Positions 17,708 through 26,595 of a stretch of 64,000 bases of DNA are shown one piece after another (position 1 is the stretch's first letter; each line of letters opens with the position of its first letter). Both the position numbers and the translations under genes were made by a program. The stretch is from an uncultured Porphyromonadaceae bacterium (GTDB lineage Bacteria; Bacteroidota; Bacteroidia; Bacteroidales; Muribaculaceae). A model generated the notes under the pieces. The model searched no databases. It saw only the letters and a list, made by a program, of their open reading frames with translations, and was not told where the DNA came from. The stretch is from assembly GCA_902495075.1 (NCBI GenBank), contig CABUVO010000005.1, positions 62,001-126,000 of the forward strand, in the 5' to 3' direction.

Positions 17708-20335
17708 TTAAGCCTGAAGAGCGGCAATCGAAGCGCGGATGGCAGCTAATTTTTCAGTCGCATCGCTTTGCTTCTTGCGTTCAACAGCCACAACGGCTTC
17801 CGGCGCATTATTGACAAACTTCTCATTTGAAAGTTTCTTTTCAACCCCGGCAAGGAACTTGGTGTAATAATCGAGTTCCTTATTGAGTTTAGCAAGCTCT
17901 TCCTCTACGTTGATCTTATTTTTCAGAGGTATGCTGTATTCTGTTGTGCCAACGATGAATGCAGCAGCGCCCGGTTCCTTTTCAGATACCTGATTGATGG
18001 CAGAGAGATTTGCCATTTTTTGAAGCACACTGTCGAATTTGCTTTCGTTCCCGTTTTTCTCGTTGAGTTCAAGCTGTTCCTTCTGAGGAATCTGTTTCTG
18101 CTTACGAATGGTACGGATGCCGGCAACAACCTCTTTTGTTGTCTCGAACATGTTGATGATTTCTTCATCATAACCCGAAACTTTAGGAAGCTGTGCATAC
18201 ATTATGCTTTCTCCAGGTTTGCGTTCGGCGAGATGCTGCCAAAGCTCTTCCGTGATGAACGGCATGAAGGGATGGAGAAGACGCAGCAGAGTGTCAAAGA
18301 AACCGAGTGTAGCCTCATATGTGGCAGCGTCGATTGGTTGACCATAAGCCGGTTTTACGATCTCAAGATACCATGATGAGAATTCATCCCAGAAAAGACG
18401 ATAGATAGCCATCAGTGCTTCTGAAATGCGGAATTTACCCATCAGGTCGTCAACATTCAGAATTGTTTTGTCAAGAACAGCCTTGAACCATTCGATTCCA
18501 ACGCGTGCACTCTCGGGTTGCGTGGCTGTGGCATCAACCTCCCAACCTTTCACGAGACGGAAAGCATTCCATATCTTGTTGCAGAAGTTACGTCCCTGCT
18601 CGCAGAGAGAATCATCATACATGATGTCGTTCCCGGCAGGAGCACCGAGCATAAGACCCATACGCACACCGTCTGCACCGAAATTCGCGATAAGATCCAA
18701 CGGATCGGGAGAGTTGCCGAGAGATTTCGACATCTTGCGCCCGATCTTGTCGCGCACTATACCGGTGAAGTATACATTGTTGAAAGGTTTGTTGCCTGCA
18801 AACTCATATCCTGCTATGATCATGCGGGCAACCCAGAAGAAGATGATATCAGGAGCCGTTACGAGATCAGCAGTAGGATAATAATATTTGAATTCCTTGT
18901 TGTCAGGTTCAAGAATACCATTGAAAAGAGAGATCGGCCAAAGCCAAGAAGAGAACCATGTGTCGAGGCAATCGGGGTCACGTTTGAGATCAGCAAGGGT
19001 AAGATTGCCGTTGCCGCTCTTTTCTATGGCCTTGAGCAAAGCTTCCTCTTCGTTTTCAGCCACAACGTAGCCGCCTGCGGGAAGGAACCAAGCCGGAATC
19101 TGATGTCCCCACCATAGTTGACGGGAGATACACCAGTCCTTGATGTTGGTCATCCAATGGCGATAGGTGTTTTTGAATTTTGCCGGTATGAATTTGATGT
19201 CATCATCCATCACGGCTGCGAGGGCAGGTTTCACGATCTCCTCCATTTTTACGAACCATTGCATTGAAAGCTTGGGCTCGATTACGGCATCCGTGCGTTC
19301 GGAATGTCCTACCTTGTTGACATAATCCTCAACTTTCTCTACCAGACCAGCCTTGTCAAGGTCTTCCATGATCTGCTTGCGCACATCGAAGCGGTCCATT
19401 CCAACGTACATGCCTCCGGCTTCGGAGATTGTGCCGTTGTCGTTGAAGATATCGATTGAAGGAAGATTGTATTTGTCACCGAGCATATAGTCGTTTACAT
19501 CGTGAGCCGGAGTTACCTTGAGGCAACCGGTTCCGAAATCCATCTCTACATAATCGTCCATGATGATGGGAACCTCGCGTCCTACGAGAGGCACAATTAC
19601 TTTCTTACCTTTGAGCCATGTGTAACGCGGATCGTTGGGGTTGACACAGACAGCCGTATCGCCAAGTATTGTCTCGGGGCGAGTGGTTGCCACAACTATA
19701 TATTTGTTGTCATCTCCAACCACACGGTAGCGAAGATGGAAAAGATGGCTGTGTTCCTCTTTGTAGATTACCTCCTCGTCGGATAGGGCGGTCAACGCTT
19801 TGGGATCCCAGTTGACCATGCGCACCCCGCGATATATATAACCTTTTTCGTAAAGTTTATTGAAAACGCGGATCACACTTGCCGAGCGGGTCTCGTCCAT
19901 TGTGAACGCCGTGCGTTCCCAGTCGCATGATGCGCCGAGTTTGCGAAGCTGCTGGAGAATAATACCGCCGTATTTATTTGTCCAGTCCCACGCATGATTA
20001 AGGAATTCCTCGCGTGTAAGATCAGTCTTTGCGATACCTTCCGAAGCGAGTTTTGCCACGACCTTAGCCTCTGTGGAAATGGCGGCGTGGTCGGTTCCCG
20101 GTACCCAGAGTGCGTTCTTTCCCTGCATTCTTGCTCGGCGCGTAAGGATGTCCTGAATTGTATTGTTGAGCATATGTCCCATATGGAGCACGCCGGTTAC
20201 GTTTGGCGGCGGTATCACAATCGTGTAGGGTTCGCGCTCATCCGGCTCGGAATGGAACAGCCGGTGTTCCATCCAGTATGCATACCATTTTTCCTCCACA
20301 GCAGAGGGATCATATTTCGTGGCTAATTCGTTCAT
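17708..20335 (-). CDS. valS: Valyl-tRNA synthetase
   Basis: Charges tRNA-Val with valine; class I synthetase of 875 residues, the normal length. The HIGH motif appears as HMGH in NVTGVLHMGHML (residues near 43-55), the KMSKS motif in KMSKSLGNSPDP, and the editing domain carries TTRPETILGDTAV. The C-terminal coiled-coil typical of ValRS is present (EEELAKLNKELDYYTKF, LSNEKFVNNAP). It is monocistronic by layout: strong terminator downstream, a 71-nt gap upstream with TAAATTTG (20371-20364) as a candidate -7 box. Confidence 0.98.
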   Translation of the reverse strand: MNELATKYDPSAVEEKWYAYWMEHRLFHSEPDEREPYTIVIPPPNVTGVLHMGHMLNNTIQDILTRRARMQGKNALWVPGTDHAAISTEAKVVAKLASEGIAKTDLTREEFLNHAWDWTNKYGGIILQQLRKLGASCDWERTAFTMDETRSASVIRVFNKLYEKGYIYRGVRMVNWDPKALTALSDEEVIYKEEHSHLFHLRYRVVGDDNKYIVVATTRPETILGDTAVCVNPNDPRYTWLKGKKVIVPLVGREVPIIMDDYVEMDFGTGCLKVTPAHDVNDYMLGDKYNLPSIDIFNDNGTISEAGGMYVGMDRFDVRKQIMEDLDKAGLVEKVEDYVNKVGHSERTDAVIEPKLSMQWFVKMEEIVKPALAAVMDDDIKFIPAKFKNTYRHWMTNIKDWCISRQLWWGHQIPAWFLPAGGYVVAENEEEALLKAIEKSGNGNLTLADLKRDPDCLDTWFSSWLWPISLFNGILEPDNKEFKYYYPTADLVTAPDIIFFWVARMIIAGYEFAGNKPFNNVYFTGIVRDKIGRKMSKSLGNSPDPLDLIANFGADGVRMGLMLGAPAGNDIMYDDSLCEQGRNFCNKIWNAFRLVKGWEVDATATQPESARVGIEWFKAVLDKTILNVDDLMGKFRISEALMAIYRLFWDEFSSWYLEIVKPAYGQPIDAATYEATLGFFDTLLRLLHPFMPFITEELWQHLAERKPGESIMYAQLPKVSGYDEEIINMFETTKEVVAGIRTIRKQKQIPQKEQLELNEKNGNESKFDSVLQKMANLSAINQVSEKEPGAAAFIVGTTEYSIPLKNKINVEEELAKLNKELDYYTKFLAGVEKKLSNEKFVNNAPEAVVAVERKKQSDATEKLAAIRASIAALQA

Positions 20336-20363
20336 AAAGTATTATGTATTATATTTCAGCTTG

Positions 20364-20371
20364 CAAATTTA
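20364..20371 (-). promoter_or_regulatory. Candidate -7 box for valS
   Basis: TAAATTTGC on the minus strand, 28 nt upstream of the valS start, matches TAnnTTTG; the -33 box is not evident. Confidence 0.4.
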
Positions 20372-20406
20372 CAAAAAAAATCCGATACTTTTGTATCTAA
20401 CCAAGA

Positions 20407-22038
20407 TTAGAGTCGGAGCATGTCGTTTTGGGCGGCAAGGTCGTCGAGATATTTCTTGCGGTCTTCTTCGATCATGCGGTCGAATTCTGCAGAATAGTCG
20501 GCAATTACCTCCGCAGGGCGACGCCAGCGGTCGTCGAAACGTGATGCTATCCACGCTCTCTGGAGATTGGGATAATGTCGGAAAGCCTCATCGAAAACCT
20601 GCTCCATCTCCTTTATGCTTTCCTTCTGCATTGCTGTTCTTAGCAAAGTGCGGGGCATCAGCAGTCCAGCCACATCTACCCATTGAGCCGCTTCAGAACC
20701 CGATTCGCGTGGAGGGAAGCCATTATCCGCAGTATGAATGTGTAAATATTTATATATTGCAAGTTCATATAGATAACGTGCACGTTCCAGTGCCGCACGA
20801 GTGAATTTCATACCTTTGTAACGGAGATAACGATCGTCGTCGGCAGGACGCGCAAGTAGCCCGCGAATCACCTCCACTGCGTTGAGCATTGCGTCAACGG
20901 TTAGAGGATTCAATACATCGAATATAATGCGGTCGTGGAGCGGGAGCTTGCGTTTTTGACGGCGATCGCGCGCGGGCCATTTCTTTTCGTCGCGAAGTAG
21001 ACCGCAGCTGCGAAGCATAGCACCCGGAACAACCACTGTCGCGCCCCTGTCATCTCCAAACAGATATGAAAAAGGGAATTGCGATGAATCGGGATGTGTC
21101 TTGTGTTGCCCCATCAGAAGCGAAAAGGCTCCGATTTTCGCTCCAAGCATGAGATAGGAATCGGAAGAAGTCTTTACTCCTCTTTCAAGCACGCCCCAGT
21201 GCACAGGTCCGAGCTTATACATATGGTTGCTCTGATTTGTTCCGCTACCCGCATTCATGAAGCTTGTCTGGCATCCGATAAGCAGGGAGGATTTATGCAT
21301 GCTTACCGTGTATGGTCCTGCAAACAGTGCACACGCTTCTCCGTTTTCAAGAGAACAGTTCGAGAAAACCAGAGAGTCGTGTGCTGTGAATCCTTTTTCG
21401 AGCACGGCTCCCTGACCTATATAGCAGTTGCGGATGATTGCTCCCGAATCGGCAACGCCATCCTCGATTATGAAATTTTCAGCATCAACGCCGGCACCGA
21501 TGCGTGCCAACGCGCGTCCCTGAGCGGCATTGTTGATTATGCAGCCATTACGTAAACTCGATGCTCCTTCAATTCTTACTTCCCTTCCGATAGATACGTT
21601 GACAATATATCGGCAATTTCGGATTATCGCGCCATCTCCAATCGCTCGGTAAGCCTCAAAGTTGTTAACATGGTCGTCAATAGTCTGTTTCGCCGGACCT
21701 TGTGCCCATGCCGGATCGCGGGCAATAAGCATTGCCATCTGGGAGGAAAGACCGGGGTAAATCCTTACGCTTCGGGAACCTGTCTCGTCAAGCACGCACA
21801 CTTCCGAACCGATGCCGCAATCTGCTTCAGCCTCCATTTCAAGAAGTCCGATGTTTTCAATTGTAACATCAGCACCTATTAATATATCGCCAGCAAAACG
21901 CACGTTGCGTATCCGGTTCAGGTCTGTGCCGTCGCTGATGCGTATTTTTGTCCAGTCGGAACAAGTGCAGCCGTTGTCCTCAAGTTGACGGATTTCCCAC
22001 CAACGAAGCGCTTTATACTGTCGTGTCAAGGTCGTCAT
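20407..22038 (-). CDS. DUF4954-family protein with left-handed beta-helix repeats
   Basis: Function not established. About 543 residues from the chosen start. It shows many hexapeptide-type turns (GDGAIIRNCRYIVNVSIG, SGAIIRNCYIGQGAVLEK, LGAKIGAFSLLMGQHK) of the kind that build left-handed beta-helices in acyl- and nucleotidyl-transferases, and a helical C-terminal third. The family is common and conserved in Bacteroidetes and resembles sugar-nucleotide transferases in fold; a substrate cannot be given. Start choice: ATG at 22036-22038 (MTTLTRQYKALRWWEI) fits the family N-terminus; the frame extends 21 codons further up, but those lie inside hflX and look like shadow sequence. The chosen start overlaps the end of hflX by 26 nt, so the two are likely coupled. 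Confidence 0.8.
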   Translation of the reverse strand: MTTLTRQYKALRWWEIRQLEDNGCTCSDWTKIRISDGTDLNRIRNVRFAGDILIGADVTIENIGLLEMEAEADCGIGSEVCVLDETGSRSVRIYPGLSSQMAMLIARDPAWAQGPAKQTIDDHVNNFEAYRAIGDGAIIRNCRYIVNVSIGREVRIEGASSLRNGCIINNAAQGRALARIGAGVDAENFIIEDGVADSGAIIRNCYIGQGAVLEKGFTAHDSLVFSNCSLENGEACALFAGPYTVSMHKSSLLIGCQTSFMNAGSGTNQSNHMYKLGPVHWGVLERGVKTSSDSYLMLGAKIGAFSLLMGQHKTHPDSSQFPFSYLFGDDRGATVVVPGAMLRSCGLLRDEKKWPARDRRQKRKLPLHDRIIFDVLNPLTVDAMLNAVEVIRGLLARPADDDRYLRYKGMKFTRAALERARYLYELAIYKYLHIHTADNGFPPRESGSEAAQWVDVAGLLMPRTLLRTAMQKESIKEMEQVFDEAFRHYPNLQRAWIASRFDDRWRRPAEVIADYSAEFDRMIEEDRKKYLDDLAAQNDMLRL

Positions 22039-23242
22039 ATTTCTGGAAGAGGAAGTCATTGTAGGGGAAACGCTCAGTGTGGATCTCTTTTGCTTTTTCA
22101 TAAAGCATTTCCTTGAGGGCGTCGATATTGGTTTTCTCTTTGGCGGAAATGAAGACGCAATTGTTGTTCATCTTCGACATCCAGGTCTGTTTGAATTCCT
22201 CAAGAGAGATGTTTTCACGTGTTTTGGGTGTGAGATCATCAGGATCCTTGGGAGTGTAGGTGAACGCATCAATCTTGTTGAATACAAGAATCATTGGTTT
22301 CTCAGCCGCACCGCAAACCTCAGCAAGGGTTTTGTTTACGACCTCTATTTGTTCTTCAAACTGCGGATGGCTCACATCTACAACATGCACCAGCACGTCT
22401 GCTTCCCTCACTTCATCGAGTGTAGATTTGAAAGAATCCACAAGGTGAGTCGGGAGCTTGCGTATAAAACCAACCGTGTCTGAAAGAAGGAATGGGAGAT
22501 TGTCAATTATAACTTTGCGCACAGTGGTGTCGAGTGTGGCGAAGAGTTTGTTTTCGGCAAACACATCGCTTTTGCTCAGAAGATTCATCAGAGTGGATTT
22601 TCCGACATTGGTATAACCGACAAGGGCAACGCGTGTAAGTTTACCTCGGTTTTTGCGTTGGATGCTTTTTTGACTGTCGATGCGTTTCAGCTCCTCTTTA
22701 AGACGAGATATTTTGTCAAGAATAATGCGCCGGTCTGTTTCTATCTGTGTTTCACCCGGACCACGCATTCCGATACCACCACGTTGGCGTTCAAGGTGTG
22801 TCCACATTCTTGTGAGTCGAGGAAGGAGATATTGATACTGTGCGAGTTCAACCTGTGTGCGTGCCGTGGCTGTCTGGGCGCGTTTTGCGAATATGTCGAG
22901 GATAAGGCTCGTGCGGTCGAGAATTTTCACCTTAAGTTCACGCTCGATATTCGCCACTTGCTTTGGTGAGAGGTCATCGTCGAAAATTACAAGACCGATC
23001 TCGTTATCTTCCACATATTGACGTATTTCTTCCAGTTTACCGGTGCCGACATATGTGCGGGGATTAGGGTAATCAAGCTTCTGCACGAAGCGTTTCTCAG
23101 GCTCCGCGCCGGCTGTGCGTGCGAGAAAAGCCAGTTCGTCAAGATATTCATTGGCTTTTGTCTCAGTCTGTATTTTAGTGGCAAGCCCAACAAGCACTGT
23201 GCGCTCGTTGGCTTCTTTGTTTATAATGTTATCCTCAATCAT
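22013..23242 (-). CDS. hflX: GTPase HflX
   Basis: Ribosome-associated GTPase that splits stalled or stress-inactivated 70S ribosomes. The 409-residue protein has the HflX N-terminal domain (LDELAFLARTAGAE, RTYVGTGKLEEI), a coiled linker with RGGIGMRGPGETQIETDRR, then the G domain: P-loop GYTNVGKSTL, DTVGF (G3) and NKID (G4). Length is normal. Promoter with both boxes at 23277-23308. It is followed by the overlapping DUF4954-family gene. Confidence 0.97.
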   Translation of the reverse strand: MIEDNIINKEANERTVLVGLATKIQTETKANEYLDELAFLARTAGAEPEKRFVQKLDYPNPRTYVGTGKLEEIRQYVEDNEIGLVIFDDDLSPKQVANIERELKVKILDRTSLILDIFAKRAQTATARTQVELAQYQYLLPRLTRMWTHLERQRGGIGMRGPGETQIETDRRIILDKISRLKEELKRIDSQKSIQRKNRGKLTRVALVGYTNVGKSTLMNLLSKSDVFAENKLFATLDTTVRKVIIDNLPFLLSDTVGFIRKLPTHLVDSFKSTLDEVREADVLVHVVDVSHPQFEEQIEVVNKTLAEVCGAAEKPMILVFNKIDAFTYTPKDPDDLTPKTRENISLEEFKQTWMSKMNNNCVFISAKEKTNIDALKEMLYEKAKEIHTERFPYNDFLFQKYDDLDTTV

Positions 23243-23276
23243 AATATCTTAAACAGCTTCTTAGCAAATTCGACTG

Positions 23277-23308
23277 CAAAGATAGCAATCAATTTCTTAT
23301 ACAACAAA
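23277..23308 (-). promoter_or_regulatory. Bacteroidetes-type promoter for hflX
   Basis: On the minus strand TTTG (23308-23305), 20-nt spacer, TATCTTTG (23284-23277): a full match to the -33/-7 consensus, 35 nt before the hflX start and directly downstream of the hairpin that ends the ompH-like gene. Confidence 0.8.
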
Positions 23309-23344
23309 CGTCGGACCAAAATCGCTTAAGATTTTGGTCCGACG
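23309..23344 (-). terminator. Stem-loop terminator after the OmpH-like gene
   Basis: 15-bp perfect stem CGTCGGACCAAAATC/GATTTTGGTCCGACG around loop GCTTAA. On the minus strand it is followed by TTTGTTGTATAAG, a moderate T-rich tail that is also the -33 region of hflX. Confidence 0.75.
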
Positions 23345-23362
23345 AGGTTGATTAATGTGATG

Positions 23363-23487
23363 TTAGGCTTTAGGCTTTAGGCTTTAGAACCAGATTCTAT
23401 TAATTTCTAAAGCCTAATATCTAAACCTTAAACCTTAACTTTTAAACTTTAAATTCTATGGCCTAACGCCTAATGCCTAACGCCTTA
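23363..23487. repeat. Inverted heptamer array ending at the ompH-like stop codon
   Basis: Left arm: three and a half copies of TTAGGCT (23363-23387). Right arm: degenerate CTAAAGCC/CCTTAAA units, then GCCTAAC, GCCTAAT, GCCTAAC, GCCTTA (23461-23487). The last unit contains the stop codon of the ompH-like gene (complement of TTA at 23485-23487). A similar array lies at 62298-62387. Confidence 0.85.
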
Positions 23488-24084
23488 CTTCTTAGCTACC
23501 TTGTTATAGCGAGCATTCAGACCTTCAACAACTTCATCGGTGATGTCAAGATCCGGATTGATATATAGTGTGGATGCTTTCTGGAAGATAGCGTCATAGC
23601 CACGGGTCTTGTTGTAATCCTTGATGAACTGTGTGATTGAATCGATGACTGCTTGCTGAGCTTGCATCGCTGCGCTTTGATAATTGTTTTGCAGAGTAGC
23701 GATATTGCGCTGAGCCTCGCTCTGCATATTGTTGATAGTCTGCTCGTCCTGACGATAAGAAGCTTCAGAAAGGTAACCGTTGTTCTGCATTTTATTCTGC
23801 ATGGATGTCGCGAAATTCTGAATCTTGTTTTCGTGACGTTTTGCCGCGCTTTCCATATTTGTCTGCATTCGCAGCATCTCTTCATTGTAGTCTTTAGCAA
23901 GGTTGTATTTGCTTAAAACTGAATCGAGATCTACGTAGCGGTAGTTGGGGAGGTTTGCGTCTGTTTTAGCTGTTTTAGCTTTGGTTGCAGGGGCTTCTTT
24001 TTTGCCATTGTCTGAGCCACAAGCTGTAGCAACGAGCGCGATAACCGCGAGCGATGCAACAATAAACGAGTTGATTCTTTTCAT
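23485..24084 (-). CDS. OmpH/Skp-like periplasmic chaperone lipoprotein
   Basis: A 199-residue protein with a lipoprotein signal (VATAC, Cys22), a short Ala/Lys-rich linker, then an OmpH-like domain: YRYVDLDSVLSKYN start motif, a long amphipathic coiled coil (residues about 65-160, Gln/Asn/Glu rich) and the DAIFQKASTLYINPDLDITDEV ending, which is typical of the family. Skp-like proteins hold unfolded outer-membrane proteins in the periplasm; lipidated OmpH versions are common in Bacteroidetes. It stands alone between intergenic regions. Confidence 0.9.
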   Translation of the reverse strand: MKRINSFIVASLAVIALVATACGSDNGKKEAPATKAKTAKTDANLPNYRYVDLDSVLSKYNLAKDYNEEMLRMQTNMESAAKRHENKIQNFATSMQNKMQNNGYLSEASYRQDEQTINNMQSEAQRNIATLQNNYQSAAMQAQQAVIDSITQFIKDYNKTRGYDAIFQKASTLYINPDLDITDEVVEGLNARYNKVAKK

Positions 24085-24418
24085 TTTATAATAGATGTTG
24101 TTTTAATCTTATGATGAGTGAAAACACTGTTAACTTCTTTTCTCTTTTGTAGTTTTGGAAGAAGCATGATGTCCATGACAACCTACTGATTTTTCTCCCG
24201 CAAATCTAAAGGAGAGCAAAAGTAACGATATTCCGAGAAATAGCGTAATAAGTAGCGTTAATTTCACTTTTTTTAATTCATTTAAGGTTATTGAGATGCA
24301 AAATTAACTAAAAAATTGAAAAAAGAGCCTATTTCTCCAATTATTTTGCTAACTTTGGAGTGCCCACCCATGCAGAGAGGGTAATAAATTTGAACATTAT
24401 TAAAATTTTTCGATAGAA
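24085..24418. promoter_or_regulatory. Divergent promoter region, ompH-like gene / pepD
   Basis: 334 nt without a gene. Minus-strand -7 candidates for the ompH-like gene: TAGATTTG (24209-24202), TACTTTTG (24225-24218) and TAATTTTG (24306-24299). Plus-strand -7 candidate for pepD: TAACTTTG (24350-24357), giving a leader of about 55 nt. None has a clear -33 box. I see no riboswitch-like fold. Confidence 0.45.
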
Positions 24419-25876
24419 ATGGAAGTAAAAGACCTAAAACCGGAACTGATTTGGAAATGTTTCGATGAGATTACAAAAATTCCGCGTCCCTCGTGCCATG
24501 AGGAGCAAATCCGTGATTTCCTTCTTAAGTTTGCCTCAGACCATGATGTGGCAGTGCGCACCGATAAAGTAGGGAATGTTGTAATGAGCAAACCTGCGAC
24601 ACCCGGTCATGAAAACGCACCGACTGTTATTCTGCAATCACACATGGATATGGTTGCGGAAAAAAACAACGATACAGAACACGACTTTCTTAAAGATCCC
24701 ATCGCGACATATGTTGATGGGGATTGGGTGAAGGCTAAGGGCACAACTCTTGGAGCTGACAACGGCATCGGCATGGCTGCCGCGATGGCTGTGATGATTG
24801 ACAAGACTCTTGTTCACGGTCCGGTTGAGGCTCTCTTTACAGTAAACGAAGAGATCGGTCTTGAAGGAGCTCAGAATCTTGGCAAAGATATGATCACCGG
24901 TTCTATGCTTCTTAATCTTGATTCTGAAGATGACGGCGAGATATTTGTAGGTTGTGCCGGTGGAATCGATACCACTGCGACATTTACTTACCGCCGAAGC
25001 TTCACTCCGGAAAACTTCAAATACATGCGCGTTTCCGTGAGCGGTCTGCTTGGCGGTCACAGCGGCAGCGACATCAATCTTGGCAGAGCTAACGCCAACA
25101 AGTTGATAGCCCGGTTTATATGGGAATGTTCTCAGAGCTGGGACATCACCGTCTGCTCTTTTGAAGGGGGAAACCTACGCAATGCGATTCCGCGCGAAGC
25201 ATATGCCGTATTTGGTATTCATAGCGACCATAAAGAGGCGTTGATGCATCATCTTAATAAATATGCAGCTGAAATCCGAAATGAATATGACGGTATTGAA
25301 CCTTCAATGGATTTCCGCATAGAAGAAACCGAACGTCCGGAGTATTGCCTTGACTCAGCCACATCGATAGCATTGATACGCGCAATATATTCCGCACCTC
25401 ACGGAGTGTATTCAATGAGCCGTGATATCGAAGGTCTCGTAGAGACATCTACCAATCTGGCAAGTGTGAAGCATGTAGGTGAAGACAAGATCGTTGTGAC
25501 TACATCTCAGCGTTCGTCTGTGGAGAGCCGCAAGAATGATATGGCTGGTCAGGTGGAGGCACATTTCCAGCTCGCAGGAGCTGAAGTGACCCACAGCGAT
25601 GGTTATCCCGGTTGGGCTCCCAATATGAATTCCGCAATCATGAAGATCACCGCTGATGCATATGAAGAGCTTTTTGGCGTTAAACCCGCCATCAAGGCTA
25701 TTCATGCCGGTCTGGAATGCGGACTTTTCCTCTCAAAATACCCTCGTCTGGATATGGTAAGCTTTGGACCAACAATGACAGGTGTCCATTCTCCCGACGA
25801 GAAGCTAAATATTCCGACTGTCGAAAAATTCTGGCGCCATTTATGCAAGGTGCTTGAAAAAGTGGCATCATTATGA
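24419..25876 (+). CDS. pepD: Cytosolic non-specific / beta-Ala-His dipeptidase (M20 family)
   Basis: Metallopeptidase that splits a wide range of dipeptides in the cytoplasm. The 485-residue protein has the M20 metal-binding set: SHMDMV (His and Asp ligands, residues near 73-76), LGADNGIG (bridging Asp), NEEIGLEGA (catalytic and ligand Glu), NLDSED (Asp ligand), and the C-terminal IHAGLECGLF (His ligand). The middle lid domain contains LGGHSGSDINLGRANAN. It overlaps the next gene by 4 nt (ATGA), so the two are translationally coupled. A close paralogue follows at 26596. Confidence 0.96.
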   Translation: MEVKDLKPELIWKCFDEITKIPRPSCHEEQIRDFLLKFASDHDVAVRTDKVGNVVMSKPATPGHENAPTVILQSHMDMVAEKNNDTEHDFLKDPIATYVDGDWVKAKGTTLGADNGIGMAAAMAVMIDKTLVHGPVEALFTVNEEIGLEGAQNLGKDMITGSMLLNLDSEDDGEIFVGCAGGIDTTATFTYRRSFTPENFKYMRVSVSGLLGGHSGSDINLGRANANKLIARFIWECSQSWDITVCSFEGGNLRNAIPREAYAVFGIHSDHKEALMHHLNKYAAEIRNEYDGIEPSMDFRIEETERPEYCLDSATSIALIRAIYSAPHGVYSMSRDIEGLVETSTNLASVKHVGEDKIVVTTSQRSSVESRKNDMAGQVEAHFQLAGAEVTHSDGYPGWAPNMNSAIMKITADAYEELFGVKPAIKAIHAGLECGLFLSKYPRLDMVSFGPTMTGVHSPDEKLNIPTVEKFWRHLCKVLEKVASL

Positions 25877-26592
25877 AATCGCTGATCCTCGGCTTGACCC
25901 TGGCGACATTAGTCGCCGTGGGTCCGGCTTGCGGGGCGGCAGAACAATCCAAGACCGATAAGGGAAACGACGCTAAGGCTGTCCGGGTTGATTCTGTGCC
26001 GGCAGTGGATGAGAAAACAAGATATACGAAACTGACCGATGAGGATTTCCGCATAGTGGCTGAAGAACTCGGGGTGGAGGTTGCTGCAATAAAGGCTGTG
26101 GTCTCTATCGAAGCGGGATCGAACATGAAGGGATTCTGGGCGCCGGGAGTGCCGGTAATCAATTTCGATCGTGCCATGTATAACCGTTTCCGTTCTAAGG
26201 CTGTTGATAAATCCGGCGCAAAAGGGGAGAAGGTTCCCGAGGGATTGACCGGATATGCTTTAAAGGAATGGACTCAGCTCATCAATGCGCGTAAAGTTAA
26301 TGCGCAAGGTGCCAATATGGGCACATTCTGGGGAATGTTCCAGATAGGCGGTTTCAACTATAAACTATGTGGCTGCGAATCTGTTGATGAAATGGTGAAG
26401 CTTATGGCTTATTCCGAACTCGAACAGTTGGAATTGTTTGCTACGTTCATTACCAACGCCGGAATGCTGCCCGACCTTAAGAATAAAAACTGGGCAGGGT
26501 TTGCACGAAAATATAACGGCTCCAGCTACGCCCGCAGAGGTTATCACACAAAAATGGCTAACGCATACGCCAAATTTAAAAAGCAAGAATAA
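25873..26592 (+). CDS. Exported N-acetylmuramidase-like protein
   Basis: A 239-residue exported protein. The hydrophobic N-terminus ends in VGPACGAAE, so a lipoprotein anchor at Cys20 is possible, but the lipobox is not canonical. The domain from about residue 52 resembles the N-acetylmuramidase family (PF11860 type): ELGVEVAAIKAVVSIEAGS with the likely catalytic Glu80, then FWAPGVPVINFDRAMY (family usually has Phe-Glu-Arg here), GTFWGMFQIGG and FARKYNGSSYARRGYHTKMA. It probably cleaves peptidoglycan glycan strands in the periplasm. It is wedged between two dipeptidase genes (4-nt overlap before, 3-nt gap after), which points to wall-peptide recycling or scavenging; this is inferred. In phages the same family serves as endolysin, but no phage genes are near. 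Confidence 0.78.
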   Translation: MKSLILGLTLATLVAVGPACGAAEQSKTDKGNDAKAVRVDSVPAVDEKTRYTKLTDEDFRIVAEELGVEVAAIKAVVSIEAGSNMKGFWAPGVPVINFDRAMYNRFRSKAVDKSGAKGEKVPEGLTGYALKEWTQLINARKVNAQGANMGTFWGMFQIGGFNYKLCGCESVDEMVKLMAYSELEQLELFATFITNAGMLPDLKNKNWAGFARKYNGSSYARRGYHTKMANAYAKFKKQE

Positions 26593-26595
26593 ATT

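Noticed and set aside
20386..20393. Plus-strand promoter TACTTTTG between valS and DUF4954 genes
   Set aside because: Both neighbours are on the minus strand, so no plus-strand gene would use it; it lies in a small palindrome.
22039..22101. Upstream start of the DUF4954-family gene (21 extra codons)
   Set aside because: The extra part lies inside hflX coding sequence, is Ser/Thr/Lys-rich and does not fit the family N-terminus.
23363..23487. CRISPR array
   Set aside because: Units are 7 bp, contiguous and inverted, with no spacers and no cas genes nearby.
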